Notes: generated from the sequence alone by a model not told the origin. A stretch of DNA of 64,000 nucleotides from JAEUIT01 sp044220875 (GCA_044220875.1 JBGAQH010000002.1:558001-622000); one strand, 5' to 3'; shown: positions 44,677 through 53,106, counted from the first letter of the stretch. Made by a program: numbers and translations.

Positions 44677-45700
44677 GCGCCGGCGCAACGCGGTTGGCGT
44701 CGGGCGGGGCGAAGGCGAGGTCGGCGACGATCGGCATGTGATCGGAGCCGATGTGATTCGCGACCCGGAATGCGTTGGCGACGAAATGCCGTGACATGAC
44801 CACGTGGTCGATCGGGATGCGCACCGCCGCGGGCATCATCCATCCGTCGACTTCCGCGGGCCAGGTCGGCGCGAGGCCGGCGACGCCGCGGGCCGCCTCA
44901 TAGCCGGTGCGCCCGATGAACGACGCGTAGGTCTTGCCGAAGGGCGTCTCGTTGAAGTCGCCGATGACCAGCGTCGGGGCGTCGCTTGCGGCGCATCGCT
45001 CGGCAAGGATCGCGAGCTCACGATCGCGAAGCGTGGCCCGTTCGACGCTTCGCGGCGAAAGCGGATGGATCACGAAGACCCGAATCGGTCCGGAGGGATG
45101 GTCGACGGTCACCTCGATCTGGCGATCAGCTCCCTCGCATGCGACGGTGACGCGACTGTTTCGGAGCGGGTAGCGGCTGTAGAGGGCAAGCCCGGAACCG
45201 AGCTGGCTCTGGCTTCCGATCACGGCATAGGGCAACTCGCCGCGCACCCGCTCGAGCGCCCCTTCCCATCCGTCGGTCAGCTCGAGAATGGCGAGGAGAT
45301 CGGGCCGCTCGCCGCGCAGCGACGCGATGGCCGCGTCGGTCGGCTTCGTTCGATTGCAGACGTTGGCCTCGACCACGCGAATCGGCGCGGCACCGGGCGG
45401 CGCCGGGGGCGCGTCGTGCGGGGTGAGCGTGGGAAGGACCACGCCGAAGGCCCACGCGGCACACGCGGTGGTCACGACCGAGAGCCGCGGGCGCCGCACG
45501 AGCGCAGCGGTGACCGCAAGACCGGCGAGCGTCACGCAGCACTGCACGGCCCAGGGGTTGGCGAGCGTCGAGGCGAAGCCGAGGTCCAAGCGGCCGACGA
45601 CGAAGATCGCGACGACAAGCGCCGCCGCGCCGGAAAGTCCCATCCCGATCAGACGGCGCGCCGCGTCGATCGTCCTAAATGTCGGTGCGGGCGTGAGCAT
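44633..45700 (-). CDS. Endonuclease/exonuclease/phosphatase (EEP) superfamily membrane protein
   Basis: The 355-residue protein has three N-terminal hydrophobic segments (about residues 20-95) and then an EEP domain. VVEANVCNRTKPT, LAILELTDGWEGAL, the metal/His motif LVIGDFNETP, PIDHVVMSRHF and the C-terminal GSDHMPIVADL are all present. Members act as nucleases, sphingomyelinases or inositol phosphatases; the specificity is not visible. The catalytic domain probably faces the periplasm. The 3' end overlaps the convergent lipoprotein gene. Confidence 0.85.
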   Translation of the reverse strand: MLTPAPTFRTIDAARRLIGMGLSGAAALVVAIFVVGRLDLGFASTLANPWAVQCCVTLAGLAVTAALVRRPRLSVVTTACAAWAFGVVLPTLTPHDAPPAPPGAAPIRVVEANVCNRTKPTDAAIASLRGERPDLLAILELTDGWEGALERVRGELPYAVIGSQSQLGSGLALYSRYPLRNSRVTVACEGADRQIEVTVDHPSGPIRVFVIHPLSPRSVERATLRDRELAILAERCAASDAPTLVIGDFNETPFGKTYASFIGRTGYEAARGVAGLAPTWPAEVDGWMMPAAVRIPIDHVVMSRHFVANAFRVANHIGSDHMPIVADLAFAPPDANRVAPALIASPLPSARPEDQ

Positions 45701-46081
45701 GCGTGGCGACGACGGGGCGTCGCTGGCTCATCGGCAGGGATCGGCGACGCATGCACGCCCGAGCGTCGCCCGCGCCGAGAACGCGACGGGCAGCCCGCGC
45801 AGGCGGCATAGACCGCACGGGGGGTGCGCGGGACCGCACCCTCTCTCGCTCCGCGACATCTCCCCGCCGGAGGGCGGTGGAGAGCATCGTCACGAGCGCC
45901 ACTGCTCTCCACCAGCAACGCTGGGGGAGATGTCGGCGCAGCCGACAGTGGGGGCTCGCACGCGTCGCCCCGTCCTCACCCGCGACACGCCACTTCGATC
46001 ACGTCCGTGCCGAGTCGCCCGCGCGGACCCGAGCGTCGCCCTGCCCCATCGCGATCGAACGCCCGCGCCGCCCGGCCCAGC
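45701..46081. other. Intergenic region with a palindromic element
   Basis: The 381 nt between the EEP gene and the DUF2314 lipoprotein gene hold a nested inverted repeat at 45841-45953 (described separately). I see no gene in it. The open frames crossing it are background of high-GC DNA. Confidence 0.5.
45841..45953. repeat. Nested palindromic (MITE-like) element
   Basis: CGACATCTCCCC (45854-45865) pairs with GGGGAGATGTCG (45924-45935), and GGTGGAGAGCA (45876-45886) pairs with TGCTCTCCACC (45903-45913). The outer sequences are also partly homologous as inverted copies. The element carries no open frame and differs from the CACAGAGG modules. Only one copy is in the window. Confidence 0.8.
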
Positions 46082-46570
46082 TTACGGCTCGGCCAACACC
46101 TGCTCGAGCTCCGCACGTTCCTTCGCGTCCATCGACTTCATCAGCGGGCGCAGCGTGTAGTTCCCGTGCATTTTCCCGGCCCGCAAGTACATCCAATCGA
46201 CGATCTCGCTCTCCTTGAACTCCACGGTCTCGCCGAGCTTCACGCGCTTCACGAACTCCGGGTCGTTGCCGATCTGACCGCGCACCACGCCATCGCCTCG
46301 CGTCGGATCGACGATCCAGAAATACTCGGTCCGGCCATTCTGCCGAAGAGGAACCTTGACGGAGAAGTCGCTCTCGCCGCTCGTCGGGTGTGCGAGGACC
46401 TTCCAGAAATCGGAAAGCGTCGCCCGCCCTTTCGCGAACGCCGCCTCCATCTCGGGGTTCCCCGCCTCGATCCGATAGGTCGGATCGGACTCGCTGCCGG
46501 AGCAGCCTCCTCCGAGGAACGCGAGCGCGAGGAGGAGCGAGCCGGCGACGGGGAGCAGGCGAGTGGGCAT
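46082..46570 (-). CDS. DUF2314-family lipoprotein
   Basis: The signal peptide MPTRLLPVAGSLLLALAFLG ends in the lipobox GGGC. The body matches DUF2314 proteins: AFAKGRATLSDFWKVLAHP, FSVKVPLRQNGRTEYFWIVD, VKLGETVEFKESEIVDWMYL and GKMHGNYTLRPLM. The ATG at 46579 is possible, but TAGCAT lies 7 nt before the second ATG at 46570, which makes that start (162 residues) more likely. Its function is unknown. It is separated from the downstream EEP gene by the palindromic element. Confidence 0.82.
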   Translation of the reverse strand: MPTRLLPVAGSLLLALAFLGGGCSGSESDPTYRIEAGNPEMEAAFAKGRATLSDFWKVLAHPTSGESDFSVKVPLRQNGRTEYFWIVDPTRGDGVVRGQIGNDPEFVKRVKLGETVEFKESEIVDWMYLRAGKMHGNYTLRPLMKSMDAKERAELEQVLAEP

Positions 46571-46577
46571 GCGAGCC

Positions 46578-46583
46578 ATGCTA
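46578..46583 (-). promoter_or_regulatory. TAGCAT -10-like box 7 nt before the DUF2314 gene
   Basis: On the minus strand TAGCAT is separated from the ATG at 46570 by seven bases. It overlaps the upstream ATG at 46579, which argues against that codon as the start. Confidence 0.45.
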
Positions 46584-46623
46584 TCGATCGCCTAACGGTT
46601 CGTGCAAGACGCTCGCTGCCGAC

Positions 46624-47541
46624 TCAGAGCCCGAGACGCGCCTTCTTCGCTTCCCACTCCGCCGCCTCACGCTTGTTCGTCGTGTTGATCGGCTTGCCGG
46701 AGCGGATCGCCTCGATCTCGAGCGAGGTCAGGTGCATCGCGTTCAGGCGATAGTCCTCGAACGCCTCGCAGGCGACCGGCACGATCGGCTGGATGAGCCG
46801 GTACATCGCCCTTGCGTAGTCCTGGATCTCGATCTGGGCGTGCGGGTCCATGCGCAGCGAGAGGAAGTGGAAAATGTTGTGCAGGTCGCACTTCCAATAC
46901 CACTCGGTGTACACGCTCACCGGCAGCGCGGCGCGGGCGAGCTCGCGGGCGACGCCTTCCTCGGTGAGATGGATGTACTTCCGATAGAGCGACTCGGCCT
47001 CGTCGAGAAGCCGCAGGAACTCCTCGGCCGTGCCCACGTCAACCGGAGCGTCGCCGCCCTGGCGGTTGCTCTTGCTCTGGGCCCGGATGTTGTCGATCGA
47101 CGGCCGGTAGAAGCGATCGGGCACGATCGAGTAGCGGGCCGAGTACTCGTTCACGTTGGCCGTTCGGTGCCGAATCCACTGCCGGGCGACGAAGATCGGC
47201 ATCGACACGTGGAACTTGAACTCGACCATCTCCATCGGCGTGGTGTGGCGATGGCGCATGAGGTAGCGCACGAGTCCGCGATCCTCGTTGACGAGCTTCG
47301 TCCCCTCGCCGTAGCTGACCCGCGCCGCCTGGACGATCGCGAAGTCGCCGGTCTTGCCCTCGGGTACGAGCCGCGGCATGGCGTCGACGAGTCCGACGAA
47401 TCCGTGATCGTGCACCTTGATGTCCCACCGCGCTGCGCCGCGCATCACGTCGTGGAGCGGGCGCTCGGGAGCGGTCTGGCGAATGTCGGCGGCAAGCGCG
47501 GAGTCGATGGCGGCTGGAGCGGTCGGTGCTGACGGCGTCAT
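46624..47541 (-). CDS. thyX: ThyX, flavin-dependent thymidylate synthase
   Basis: The protein is a clear ThyX of 305 residues. RHRTANVNEYSARYS contains the RHR-x7-S FAD/dUMP motif. VEFKFHVSMPIFVARQWIRH and the C-terminal EWYWKCDLHNIFHFLSLRMD (His and Arg residues) are conserved. It makes dTMP from dUMP using methylene-tetrahydrofolate and flavin. The open frame reaches a GTG at 47598, but the ATG at 47541, with TATCCT seven nt upstream, is preferred. Confidence 0.95.
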   Translation of the reverse strand: MTPSAPTAPAAIDSALAADIRQTAPERPLHDVMRGAARWDIKVHDHGFVGLVDAMPRLVPEGKTGDFAIVQAARVSYGEGTKLVNEDRGLVRYLMRHRHTTPMEMVEFKFHVSMPIFVARQWIRHRTANVNEYSARYSIVPDRFYRPSIDNIRAQSKSNRQGGDAPVDVGTAEEFLRLLDEAESLYRKYIHLTEEGVARELARAALPVSVYTEWYWKCDLHNIFHFLSLRMDPHAQIEIQDYARAMYRLIQPIVPVACEAFEDYRLNAMHLTSLEIEAIRSGKPINTTNKREAAEWEAKKARLGL

Positions 47542-47548
47542 GCCGCGC

Positions 47549-47554
47549 AGGATA
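47549..47554 (-). promoter_or_regulatory. TATCCT -10-like box 7 nt before thyX
   Basis: On the minus strand TATCCT is followed by seven bases and the thyX ATG at 47541. No ribosome binding site is present. Confidence 0.5.
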
Positions 47555-47616
47555 GGGAACTCAATCGCCCTGCGACGGCGTTCCGCCAGCAAGTCCACAG
47601 GTCGCCGGCGTGCGGT

Positions 47617-48099
47617 TCAGGATCCCGAGGGCGTGGCGGCGGGCTTGCCCCGCTTCCCAAACGCCGCGAGCCATCCGTTCACCTCATCGCTCGTTCCCAC
47701 CATCGTCGGCAGGCCGTCCGGCTTCAGGAAGGGCGGCATCCCCGGATCGGTCCCGAACGTGACGACGATCGCCCGAAAGCTCTCGGTGAGGTCGGCCGGC
47801 GCGATGCCGTGCAGGGCGTCGGCACGGGCCATCGGCCACGAGGCCGCACCGTCGGGCGGCGCCACGGGCATCGACTCCGGTCCCGGACCGAACTGCTCGA
47901 GGTCGGCGGCGCTGGACGGGAAGGCGCCGTGCACCGCCGCATAGGTCAGGCTGGCCCACGCCAGGGTGCGCATCTGCGCATCGGTGCGGGCCGCCGTGCG
48001 TCGCACCCCCTGCATGACCGTCCAGCCCCAAATCGCGACGACCACCAGCGCCACCGCGAAGAAGACGAAGAAGACTCGGACGAAGGTGGTGCCGCTCAC
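47617..48099 (-). CDS. Membrane-anchored hypothetical protein with pseudopilin-like segment
   Basis: The 160-residue protein has one N-terminal membrane helix (VRVFFVFFAVALVVVAIWG) and a short cytoplasmic N-terminus. The next part, MRTLAWASLTYAAVHGAFPS followed by SAADL, resembles the 'YaxxxgxfPxsladL' segment seen in pseudopilins of planctomycetes, but no prepilin leader is present. It starts with a GTG that overlaps the stop of the upstream ABC ATPase as GTGA, so it is translationally coupled. Function is unknown. Confidence 0.7.
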   Translation of the reverse strand: MSGTTFVRVFFVFFAVALVVVAIWGWTVMQGVRRTAARTDAQMRTLAWASLTYAAVHGAFPSSAADLEQFGPGPESMPVAPPDGAASWPMARADALHGIAPADLTESFRAIVVTFGTDPGMPPFLKPDGLPTMVGTSDEVNGWLAAFGKRGKPAATPSGS

Positions 48100-48968
48100 A
48101 TCCGCATCCCTTCAAAGGTGAGTCGCGACTTGACGCGCCGCGGGTCCGCCTCCGGCACCGCGCTCAGGAGCGCCTGGGTGTAGCGATGCTTCGGCCGCTG
48201 GATGATCTCGTCGCGCGTCCCCTCTTCGACGATCGTTCCGTTCCACATCACCGCGACGCGGTCGCAGATGTGGTGAATCACGGCCATGTCATGGCTGATG
48301 AAGAGATAGGCGAGGCCGAACTCGTCCTGCAGGTCACGGAGGAGATTGAGGATCTGCGACTGGATCGAGACGTCGAGGGCCGACGTCGGCTCGTCGCAGA
48401 CAATGAGCCGCGGCTGGAGGGCAAGCGCTCGGGCGATGCCGATCCGCTGCCGCTGGCCGCCGCTGAACTCGTGCGGATAGCGATCGGCCGCGGCCTTCCA
48501 GAGTCCGCATCGCTCAAGCAGCCGCTCGACGCGATCGCGCAGCTCGTCGCCCTGGGCGATGCCATGCACCTCGAGCGGTTCGCCCACGATCCGCCCGACC
48601 CGCATGCGCGGATTGAGCGAGCCGCCCGGATCCTGAAAGATGATCTGCATCTGCCGACGCAGTTGGCGCATCGGCGCCGGCGCCTGCTCGAAGACGTTCG
48701 CGCCGTCGAAGAGCACCTTGCCGCCGGTCGCGGCCTGCAGGCGGAGGATCGTGCGCCCGACCGTCGTCTTGCCGCATCCCGACTCGCCGACGAGACCGAG
48801 CGTCTCCCCCTTGCGGAGGTGGAAGCTCACGCCATCGACGGCCTTCACCCAACCGACCGTGCGCTGCAGCACTCCCCGTCGAATGGGGAAGTGCGTCTGG
48901 AGATCGATCACCTCCAGCAGCGGTCGCTCAAGAAGCTCGTCGTGGGCGCTGCGGCCCGATGAAACCAT
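48096..48968 (-). CDS. Opp/Dpp-type peptide ABC transporter ATP-binding protein
   Basis: The 290-residue protein has a Walker A site GESGCGKTTVGRTIL, the signature FSGGQRQRIGIARAL, Walker B LIVCDEPTSALDVS and an H-loop (LFISHDMAVIHHICDRVAVM). The C-terminal YTQALLSAVPEADPRRVKS is the oligopeptide-type extension (shorter than in OppF). The N-terminus VIDLQTHFPIRRGVLQR is typical of OppF/DppF. No permease or binding protein lies nearby. TATCAT lies 7 nt before the ATG at 48968. Confidence 0.88.
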   Translation of the reverse strand: MVSSGRSAHDELLERPLLEVIDLQTHFPIRRGVLQRTVGWVKAVDGVSFHLRKGETLGLVGESGCGKTTVGRTILRLQAATGGKVLFDGANVFEQAPAPMRQLRRQMQIIFQDPGGSLNPRMRVGRIVGEPLEVHGIAQGDELRDRVERLLERCGLWKAAADRYPHEFSGGQRQRIGIARALALQPRLIVCDEPTSALDVSIQSQILNLLRDLQDEFGLAYLFISHDMAVIHHICDRVAVMWNGTIVEEGTRDEIIQRPKHRYTQALLSAVPEADPRRVKSRLTFEGMRM

Positions 48969-48975
48969 GGGGCCG

Positions 48976-48981
48976 ATGATA
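48976..48981 (-). promoter_or_regulatory. TATCAT -10-like box 7 nt before the ABC ATPase gene
   Basis: On the minus strand TATCAT is followed by seven bases and the ATG at 48968, without a ribosome binding site. Confidence 0.5.
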
Positions 48982-48989
48982 CGGGCGAC

Positions 48990-50531
48990 TCACTCCGGCC
49001 GGAGCGGGCGCTGCTGCACGACGAAGGGAACGACATCCTCGCGGACGTCGCCGTCGGGCGTGACGTAGGTGATGGGCAGCTCGGCCGACTGGAGCCGAAG
49101 CGGGTTCTGCTGCGGGCGGGCCCAGCGATTCACGCGGGTGAACAGCTCGTCGACGCTGCCGACCGGCTGGCCGAGGATCTCGGTGATGATCGAGCCCTTC
49201 GGAACGGCCCGCTCGACCGGAGAGCCGGCGCGAACTTCCTCGACCAGGACGCCGCGGCGGAACGGCACGCCGAGCTTCTTGGCCCGCTCCTCGGTCGCGG
49301 TGGTCAGGGCGCTGAATCCGAGCGTCCGCATCGTCTGGCTGAACGTCGAGCCGGTGGGCGTCGCCGGGTCGAGCTCGCCGAGTCCGACCTTGAAGTCCTT
49401 GGTGGTCGGCTCGCCCGCGTTCAGGTTCGGACGCCAGACCTCGATCGTGATGTCGGTGCCGGGGCGCTTCGAGGAGATCACCGCCCGCACCTGCTGGTCG
49501 TTGGTGATGTGCCGGCCGTCGATCGAGACGATCACGTCACCGATGAGGAGCCCGGCCTTCTCGGCCGGCGAGTCGGGCACGATCTCGGTGATGGCGGCGC
49601 CTTCGCCGCGGAAGTGCTCCACCGCGTACTTGAGCGCGGGCACGGTCACGAAGCGGGCCTCGGGCGATTCGATGCTGCCGACCATGACCCCGAGGTAGCC
49701 CTTGCGGACCTCGCCGGTGGTGACGAGCTGACTCACCACGTTCTCGATCATCGACATCGGAATCGCGAGGCCGATGCCCGCGAACTGGCCCTGCCCGACG
49801 GTGTTGCCGCGACCGGTGGCGATCGCGGTGTTCATCCCGATCACGCGGCCGTACACGTCGGTGAGCGGTCCGCCGGAGTTGCCGGGATTGATCGCCGCAT
49901 CGACCTGAATGAAGTTCTGGTAGTCGATCTCGGCCGGTCCCGCGGTTCGTCCGAGTCCCGAGACGATGCCCGAGCTCATCGAAAAGCGGAAGTCGAAGGG
50001 AGAGCCGAAGGCGTAGACGAGATCGCCCTGCTGCACCTCGTCGCTGTTGCCGCGGCGCGAGGGATGGAGCGAGCCGCCGTCGATCTTCACCACCGCGATG
50101 TCGGTTCGGAGATCGACGCCGACGAGCTCCGCGGTGCGGACCTCGCCATCATGGAGCTGCACCTGGATGCGGTCGGCGCCATCGACGACGTGGGCGTTGG
50201 TGACGATGTGGCCGGCGTCGTCGTAGACCCAACCCGATCCGCTCGAGACGTACATCCGCTGAATCGACCGGCCCTGGAGCGTCGACTCGGTCGACACGTG
50301 GACGACCGAGGGTTCGACGGCCTTGGCGATGTCGCGCTGGACGGCGTTGATCTGCTCCAGCACGTTCGCGCTGCCATCGAGTCGGCTTGACGCGTTGACC
50401 ACGTCAACCGTGGTTTGGGCGTGGACGAATTCGCGGACCGCCATCGGACCGACGAAGAGCGCCAACGCCGCTGCACTCAGAACCACAAGACCGGGACCGT
50501 ACGACTGCGCACCAATCTGGACGCGGGGCAT
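48990..50531 (-). CDS. HtrA/DegP-family serine protease with two PDZ domains
   Basis: The 513-residue protein has an N-terminal membrane anchor (LVVLSAAALALFVGPMAV). A trypsin-like domain follows with the complete triad: His in IVTNAHVVDGA, Asp in LRTDIAVVKID, and Ser in NPGNSGGPLTDVYG. Two PDZ domains follow (about residues 280-380 and 400-500; LIGDVIVSIDGRHITNDQQ is typical of the first). These proteases degrade damaged envelope proteins and also act as chaperones. The ATG at 50531 follows a weak CGGAA. The gene is downstream of panB on the same strand, with 175 nt between. Confidence 0.92.
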   Translation of the reverse strand: MPRVQIGAQSYGPGLVVLSAAALALFVGPMAVREFVHAQTTVDVVNASSRLDGSANVLEQINAVQRDIAKAVEPSVVHVSTESTLQGRSIQRMYVSSGSGWVYDDAGHIVTNAHVVDGADRIQVQLHDGEVRTAELVGVDLRTDIAVVKIDGGSLHPSRRGNSDEVQQGDLVYAFGSPFDFRFSMSSGIVSGLGRTAGPAEIDYQNFIQVDAAINPGNSGGPLTDVYGRVIGMNTAIATGRGNTVGQGQFAGIGLAIPMSMIENVVSQLVTTGEVRKGYLGVMVGSIESPEARFVTVPALKYAVEHFRGEGAAITEIVPDSPAEKAGLLIGDVIVSIDGRHITNDQQVRAVISSKRPGTDITIEVWRPNLNAGEPTTKDFKVGLGELDPATPTGSTFSQTMRTLGFSALTTATEERAKKLGVPFRRGVLVEEVRAGSPVERAVPKGSIITEILGQPVGSVDELFTRVNRWARPQQNPLRLQSAELPITYVTPDGDVREDVVPFVVQQRPLRPE

Positions 50532-50706
50532 GGAGTAGTTCCGGAAGATCCACTGAGGGGAGTTTCGATGTGCCGAGTCACACGGGGCAGCCGTGGATGA
50601 GGTCGCCCCGACCGAGTTGCAAAGAGGATGCGCGGGGTTCGTCGTCCCGTCAGCCCCGGGTTCATCGGAGTGCGAATCCCGCGACTGCAGGCGGGCTGGT
50701 CCCGAA

Positions 50707-51678
50707 TCAGCCTTGGGGAAGGGCCGGCTTCGGTTCCGGTTTCGGGTCTGGCTTTAGGTCGGGCTTCAGGTCTGGCTTCAGGTCTGGCTTGAGCTCTTGC
50801 TTCAACTGCTGAAGGGCCTTCAGCTCGATGTCGCTCATGACGTAGGGGTGGGCGCCCCCCGGTCCGTAGAGGTTTCCGGTCCGAACCCGGTCCTTCCAGG
50901 TTCGGGCCATGGTGATGAGGTGCTTTCCCATCTCCACAACGGGCCGGGCGAAGCCGGGCTGCCACTCGGTGAGTCCGAGGAGGTCGTGGGTCACGACCAC
51001 CTGACCCTGACAGGCGGGACCGGCTCCGCAGCCGATCACGGGAATCCGCACGCGGGAAACGACCAACTCCGTGACCTCTTGCGGGGCCGCCTCAATCAGG
51101 AGCATCACCGCGCCGGCATCCTCCATCGCCCGGGCATCGTCGAGAAGACCCTTAGCCGTCTCCGCCGTCTTGCCAGCCGCGTAGTAGCCGCCGTGAAGAC
51201 GGGCATGCTGCGGCCGCGAGCCGATGTGGGCAACGACCGGGATTCCCGCTCGGGCCATCTGGTGAACAAGTCCCGCGAAACTGCGGTCAACCTCGAGCTT
51301 CACGCAGTCGGCCGTCCCCTCGGTCATGAAGCGACCGGCGTTGCGGACGCCCTCAGCCTCGGTGACCTGATAGGAGAGGAAGGGCATATCGCCCATGACC
51401 AGGCACTTCGGTGCCCCCCGCTTCACCGCGGCGGTGATCATCAAAAGGAAGTCGAGCGAGGCGTGGAGCGTTGCCGGATGTCCGAGGATCACCTCGGCCG
51501 CGGTGTCGCCCACCAGGAGCACCGGGACGCCGGCCCGCTCGAACCACCGGGCGGTCGTGGCGTCGTAGCAGGTCAGGCAGGCGAACTTGGTGCCCTCGCG
51601 CGACCAGCGCTGGAGCGTCCGCAAGGTGACGGGACTCGCGAGACCTTCGTCGGCGGGGATGTCGAGTTGCTCAGCCAT
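50707..51678 (-). CDS. panB: PanB, ketopantoate hydroxymethyltransferase with repetitive C-terminal tail
   Basis: The enzyme region is typical PanB. VTLRTLQRWSREGTKFACLT and VLLVGDTAAEVILGH are the N-terminal signatures. The metal/substrate residues are in LVMGDMPFLSYQ, VKLEVDR and VVAHIGSRPQ, and LLIEAAPQEVTELV follows. It makes ketopantoate, the first step of pantothenate synthesis. Beyond about residue 290 the protein carries a tail of Lys-Pro-Asp-Leu and related tetrapeptides (LKPDLKPDLKPDLKPD), a 12-bp DNA repeat at about 50741-50795 that the family lacks. Total length is 323 residues. coaD lies two genes upstream, linking this stretch to coenzyme A synthesis. Confidence 0.94.
   Translation of the reverse strand: MAEQLDIPADEGLASPVTLRTLQRWSREGTKFACLTCYDATTARWFERAGVPVLLVGDTAAEVILGHPATLHASLDFLLMITAAVKRGAPKCLVMGDMPFLSYQVTEAEGVRNAGRFMTEGTADCVKLEVDRSFAGLVHQMARAGIPVVAHIGSRPQHARLHGGYYAAGKTAETAKGLLDDARAMEDAGAVMLLIEAAPQEVTELVVSRVRIPVIGCGAGPACQGQVVVTHDLLGLTEWQPGFARPVVEMGKHLITMARTWKDRVRTGNLYGPGGAHPYVMSDIELKALQQLKQELKPDLKPDLKPDLKPDPKPEPKPALPQG
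50741..50795. repeat. 12-bp tandem repeat in the panB tail
   Basis: About four imperfect copies of a 12-bp unit encode Lys-Pro-Asp-Leu/Pro tetrapeptides at the end of panB. Because the unit is a multiple of three, copy-number changes would keep the reading frame. Confidence 0.75.
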
Positions 51679-51727
51679 GGGTGGATTCGGGGCTGGAGGA
51701 AAGTCAGACGCACCGCGGCGCGGCGGC

Positions 51728-52414
51728 TCAGAACGGCCGTCGCGTCTGGTTGATCAACATATTGTCCCGCCCGGCGATGAGGAAGTCAGCGATTTCGATC
51801 GCTTCGGCGAAGGATTCGCGGGCCTGAACGAGATCGTGGCAGGGCGAGAGCACCTGACCCTGCTCCAGATGCTCCTGGGTTGGGACCGCGTCGCCACAGA
51901 CCAGCACCGTCGTCCCCCGCATCGCCAGAAGCACCCCGGCATTCCCCGGGGTCACGCCGTAGAGCGGGAAGAGGTCCACGCCCTTGGCCAGCGAATCGGG
52001 CGCCGCCTTGATCCGCTCCAGCATCTCGATCTCGTGAAAGAGCGTGTGGGCCAGGTCGGTGTCGCCGGCGTCACGGGCCTCGTGGAACTTCTGCACGAGG
52101 GAGACGCCGATCGTCTCGCGCTCGAGGGTCGAGACGAGCCACTCGGCCTTCTCAAAGAGCTTGATCCCCCGCCGATGGTTGGGGTGAAGGCAGGTCAGGA
52201 AGACGTGGGTGATCTGCTCGGGCTTGAGATTGGCCCGCTCGGCGAGACGCGGGGCGAGGACCTGCGGCGGCAACGACGGGTCGACCAGGATGTTCGCCTT
52301 GCCGATGGAGATCAGCGTGGTGGTGGCGTGGCCTGGGCGCACCTCACCGCGCTCGTTCCAGAGTGGATGGGCGGCGAGGGCACCGATGGAGATGACGCGA
52401 AAGGAGATGGACAT
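51728..52414 (-). CDS. Metallo-beta-lactamase-fold protein with altered metal motif
   Basis: The 228-residue protein has the beta-lactamase fold pattern: TTTLISIGKANILVDPSLPP, the motif region THVFLTCLHPNHRRG, and LVCGDAVPTQEHL followed by a later ALRDN-like stretch. The usual HxHxDH signature reads C-x-H-x-N-H here, so the first His and the Asp are replaced. Loss or change of activity is possible. It is 26 nt downstream of coaD on the same strand, probably co-transcribed. Function is unknown. Confidence 0.8.
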   Translation of the reverse strand: MSISFRVISIGALAAHPLWNERGEVRPGHATTTLISIGKANILVDPSLPPQVLAPRLAERANLKPEQITHVFLTCLHPNHRRGIKLFEKAEWLVSTLERETIGVSLVQKFHEARDAGDTDLAHTLFHEIEMLERIKAAPDSLAKGVDLFPLYGVTPGNAGVLLAMRGTTVLVCGDAVPTQEHLEQGQVLSPCHDLVQARESFAEAIEIADFLIAGRDNMLINQTRRPF

Positions 52415-52440
52415 GATCCGGGCTGCTGCGACGACCGCCG

Positions 52441-53007
52441 CTACTCGACAAGCTGGTCCTTGGCGAGGCGACCGAGCGGGTTGTTCGGGTCATCGCGCTT
52501 CCGCTGGAGGGCATCGATGACCAGCGGCGGCACGAGCGAGTTCAGCTTCTCGAGCGAACCGCCGAGGGCCGCGATCTGCTGGATGAGGCTTGAGCTGGTG
52601 TATGCGAACGCCTCGCCGGTGACGATGAAGACGGTCTCAATGCCCGCGACCTGGCGATTGGTGATCGCAAGCTGGCACTCGGTGGCAAGGTCGGTGATGT
52701 TCCGAATGCCGCGGATGATCGCCGAGGCCCGCACTTGCTGTGCGAAGTCCACGGTCAGTCCGGCGTAGTGTTCGACGCGGACGACCGCGCCGCTCGGCTC
52801 CGCGCGGACCAGCTCGGCGACGAGCCGCTCGGCGAGTTCCATGCGCTCGTCGACGCTGAAGAGCGCGGTCTTGTTCGGGTTCCGGCCGATGGCCAGGATC
52901 ACCTCGTCGAAGAGCAGCCGGCTTCTGGCGAGGACGTCGAGATGCCCCAGCGTGATCGGATCGAAGGAGCCGGTGTAGATCGCGAGATGATGCCGGGGTT
53001 GGGACAC
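52441..53007 (-). CDS. coaD: CoaD, phosphopantetheine adenylyltransferase
   Basis: The protein is a clear CoaD. YTGSFDPITLGHLDVLARSR is the T/HxGH nucleotidyltransferase motif, AIGRNPNKTALFSVDER and IIRGIRNITDLATECQLAIT follow, and TSSSLIQQIAALGG gives the C-terminal Ser-Ser-Ser motif. It makes dephospho-CoA from phosphopantetheine and ATP. The open frame has an ATG at 53016, but TACAAT overlaps that codon and lies 7 nt before a GTG at 53007 (188 residues), so the GTG start is favoured. Confidence 0.94.
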   Translation of the reverse strand: MSQPRHHLAIYTGSFDPITLGHLDVLARSRLLFDEVILAIGRNPNKTALFSVDERMELAERLVAELVRAEPSGAVVRVEHYAGLTVDFAQQVRASAIIRGIRNITDLATECQLAITNRQVAGIETVFIVTGEAFAYTSSSLIQQIAALGGSLEKLNSLVPPLVIDALQRKRDDPNNPLGRLAKDQLVE

Positions 53008-53014
53008 GCGCCGC

Positions 53015-53020
53015 ATTGTA
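53015..53020 (-). promoter_or_regulatory. TACAAT -10-like box 7 nt before coaD
   Basis: On the minus strand TACAAT is followed by seven bases and the GTG at 53007. The hexamer overlaps the alternative ATG at 53016, which therefore is unlikely to be in the transcript. Confidence 0.55.
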
Positions 53021-53106
53021 GGGAATCACGGGACGAGACTCGTCCATGACAAGCGCGGCCGCGGCGGGACGCGGAGGAATCGCTCGATCGCGTCGACTTC
53101 GCGGAC

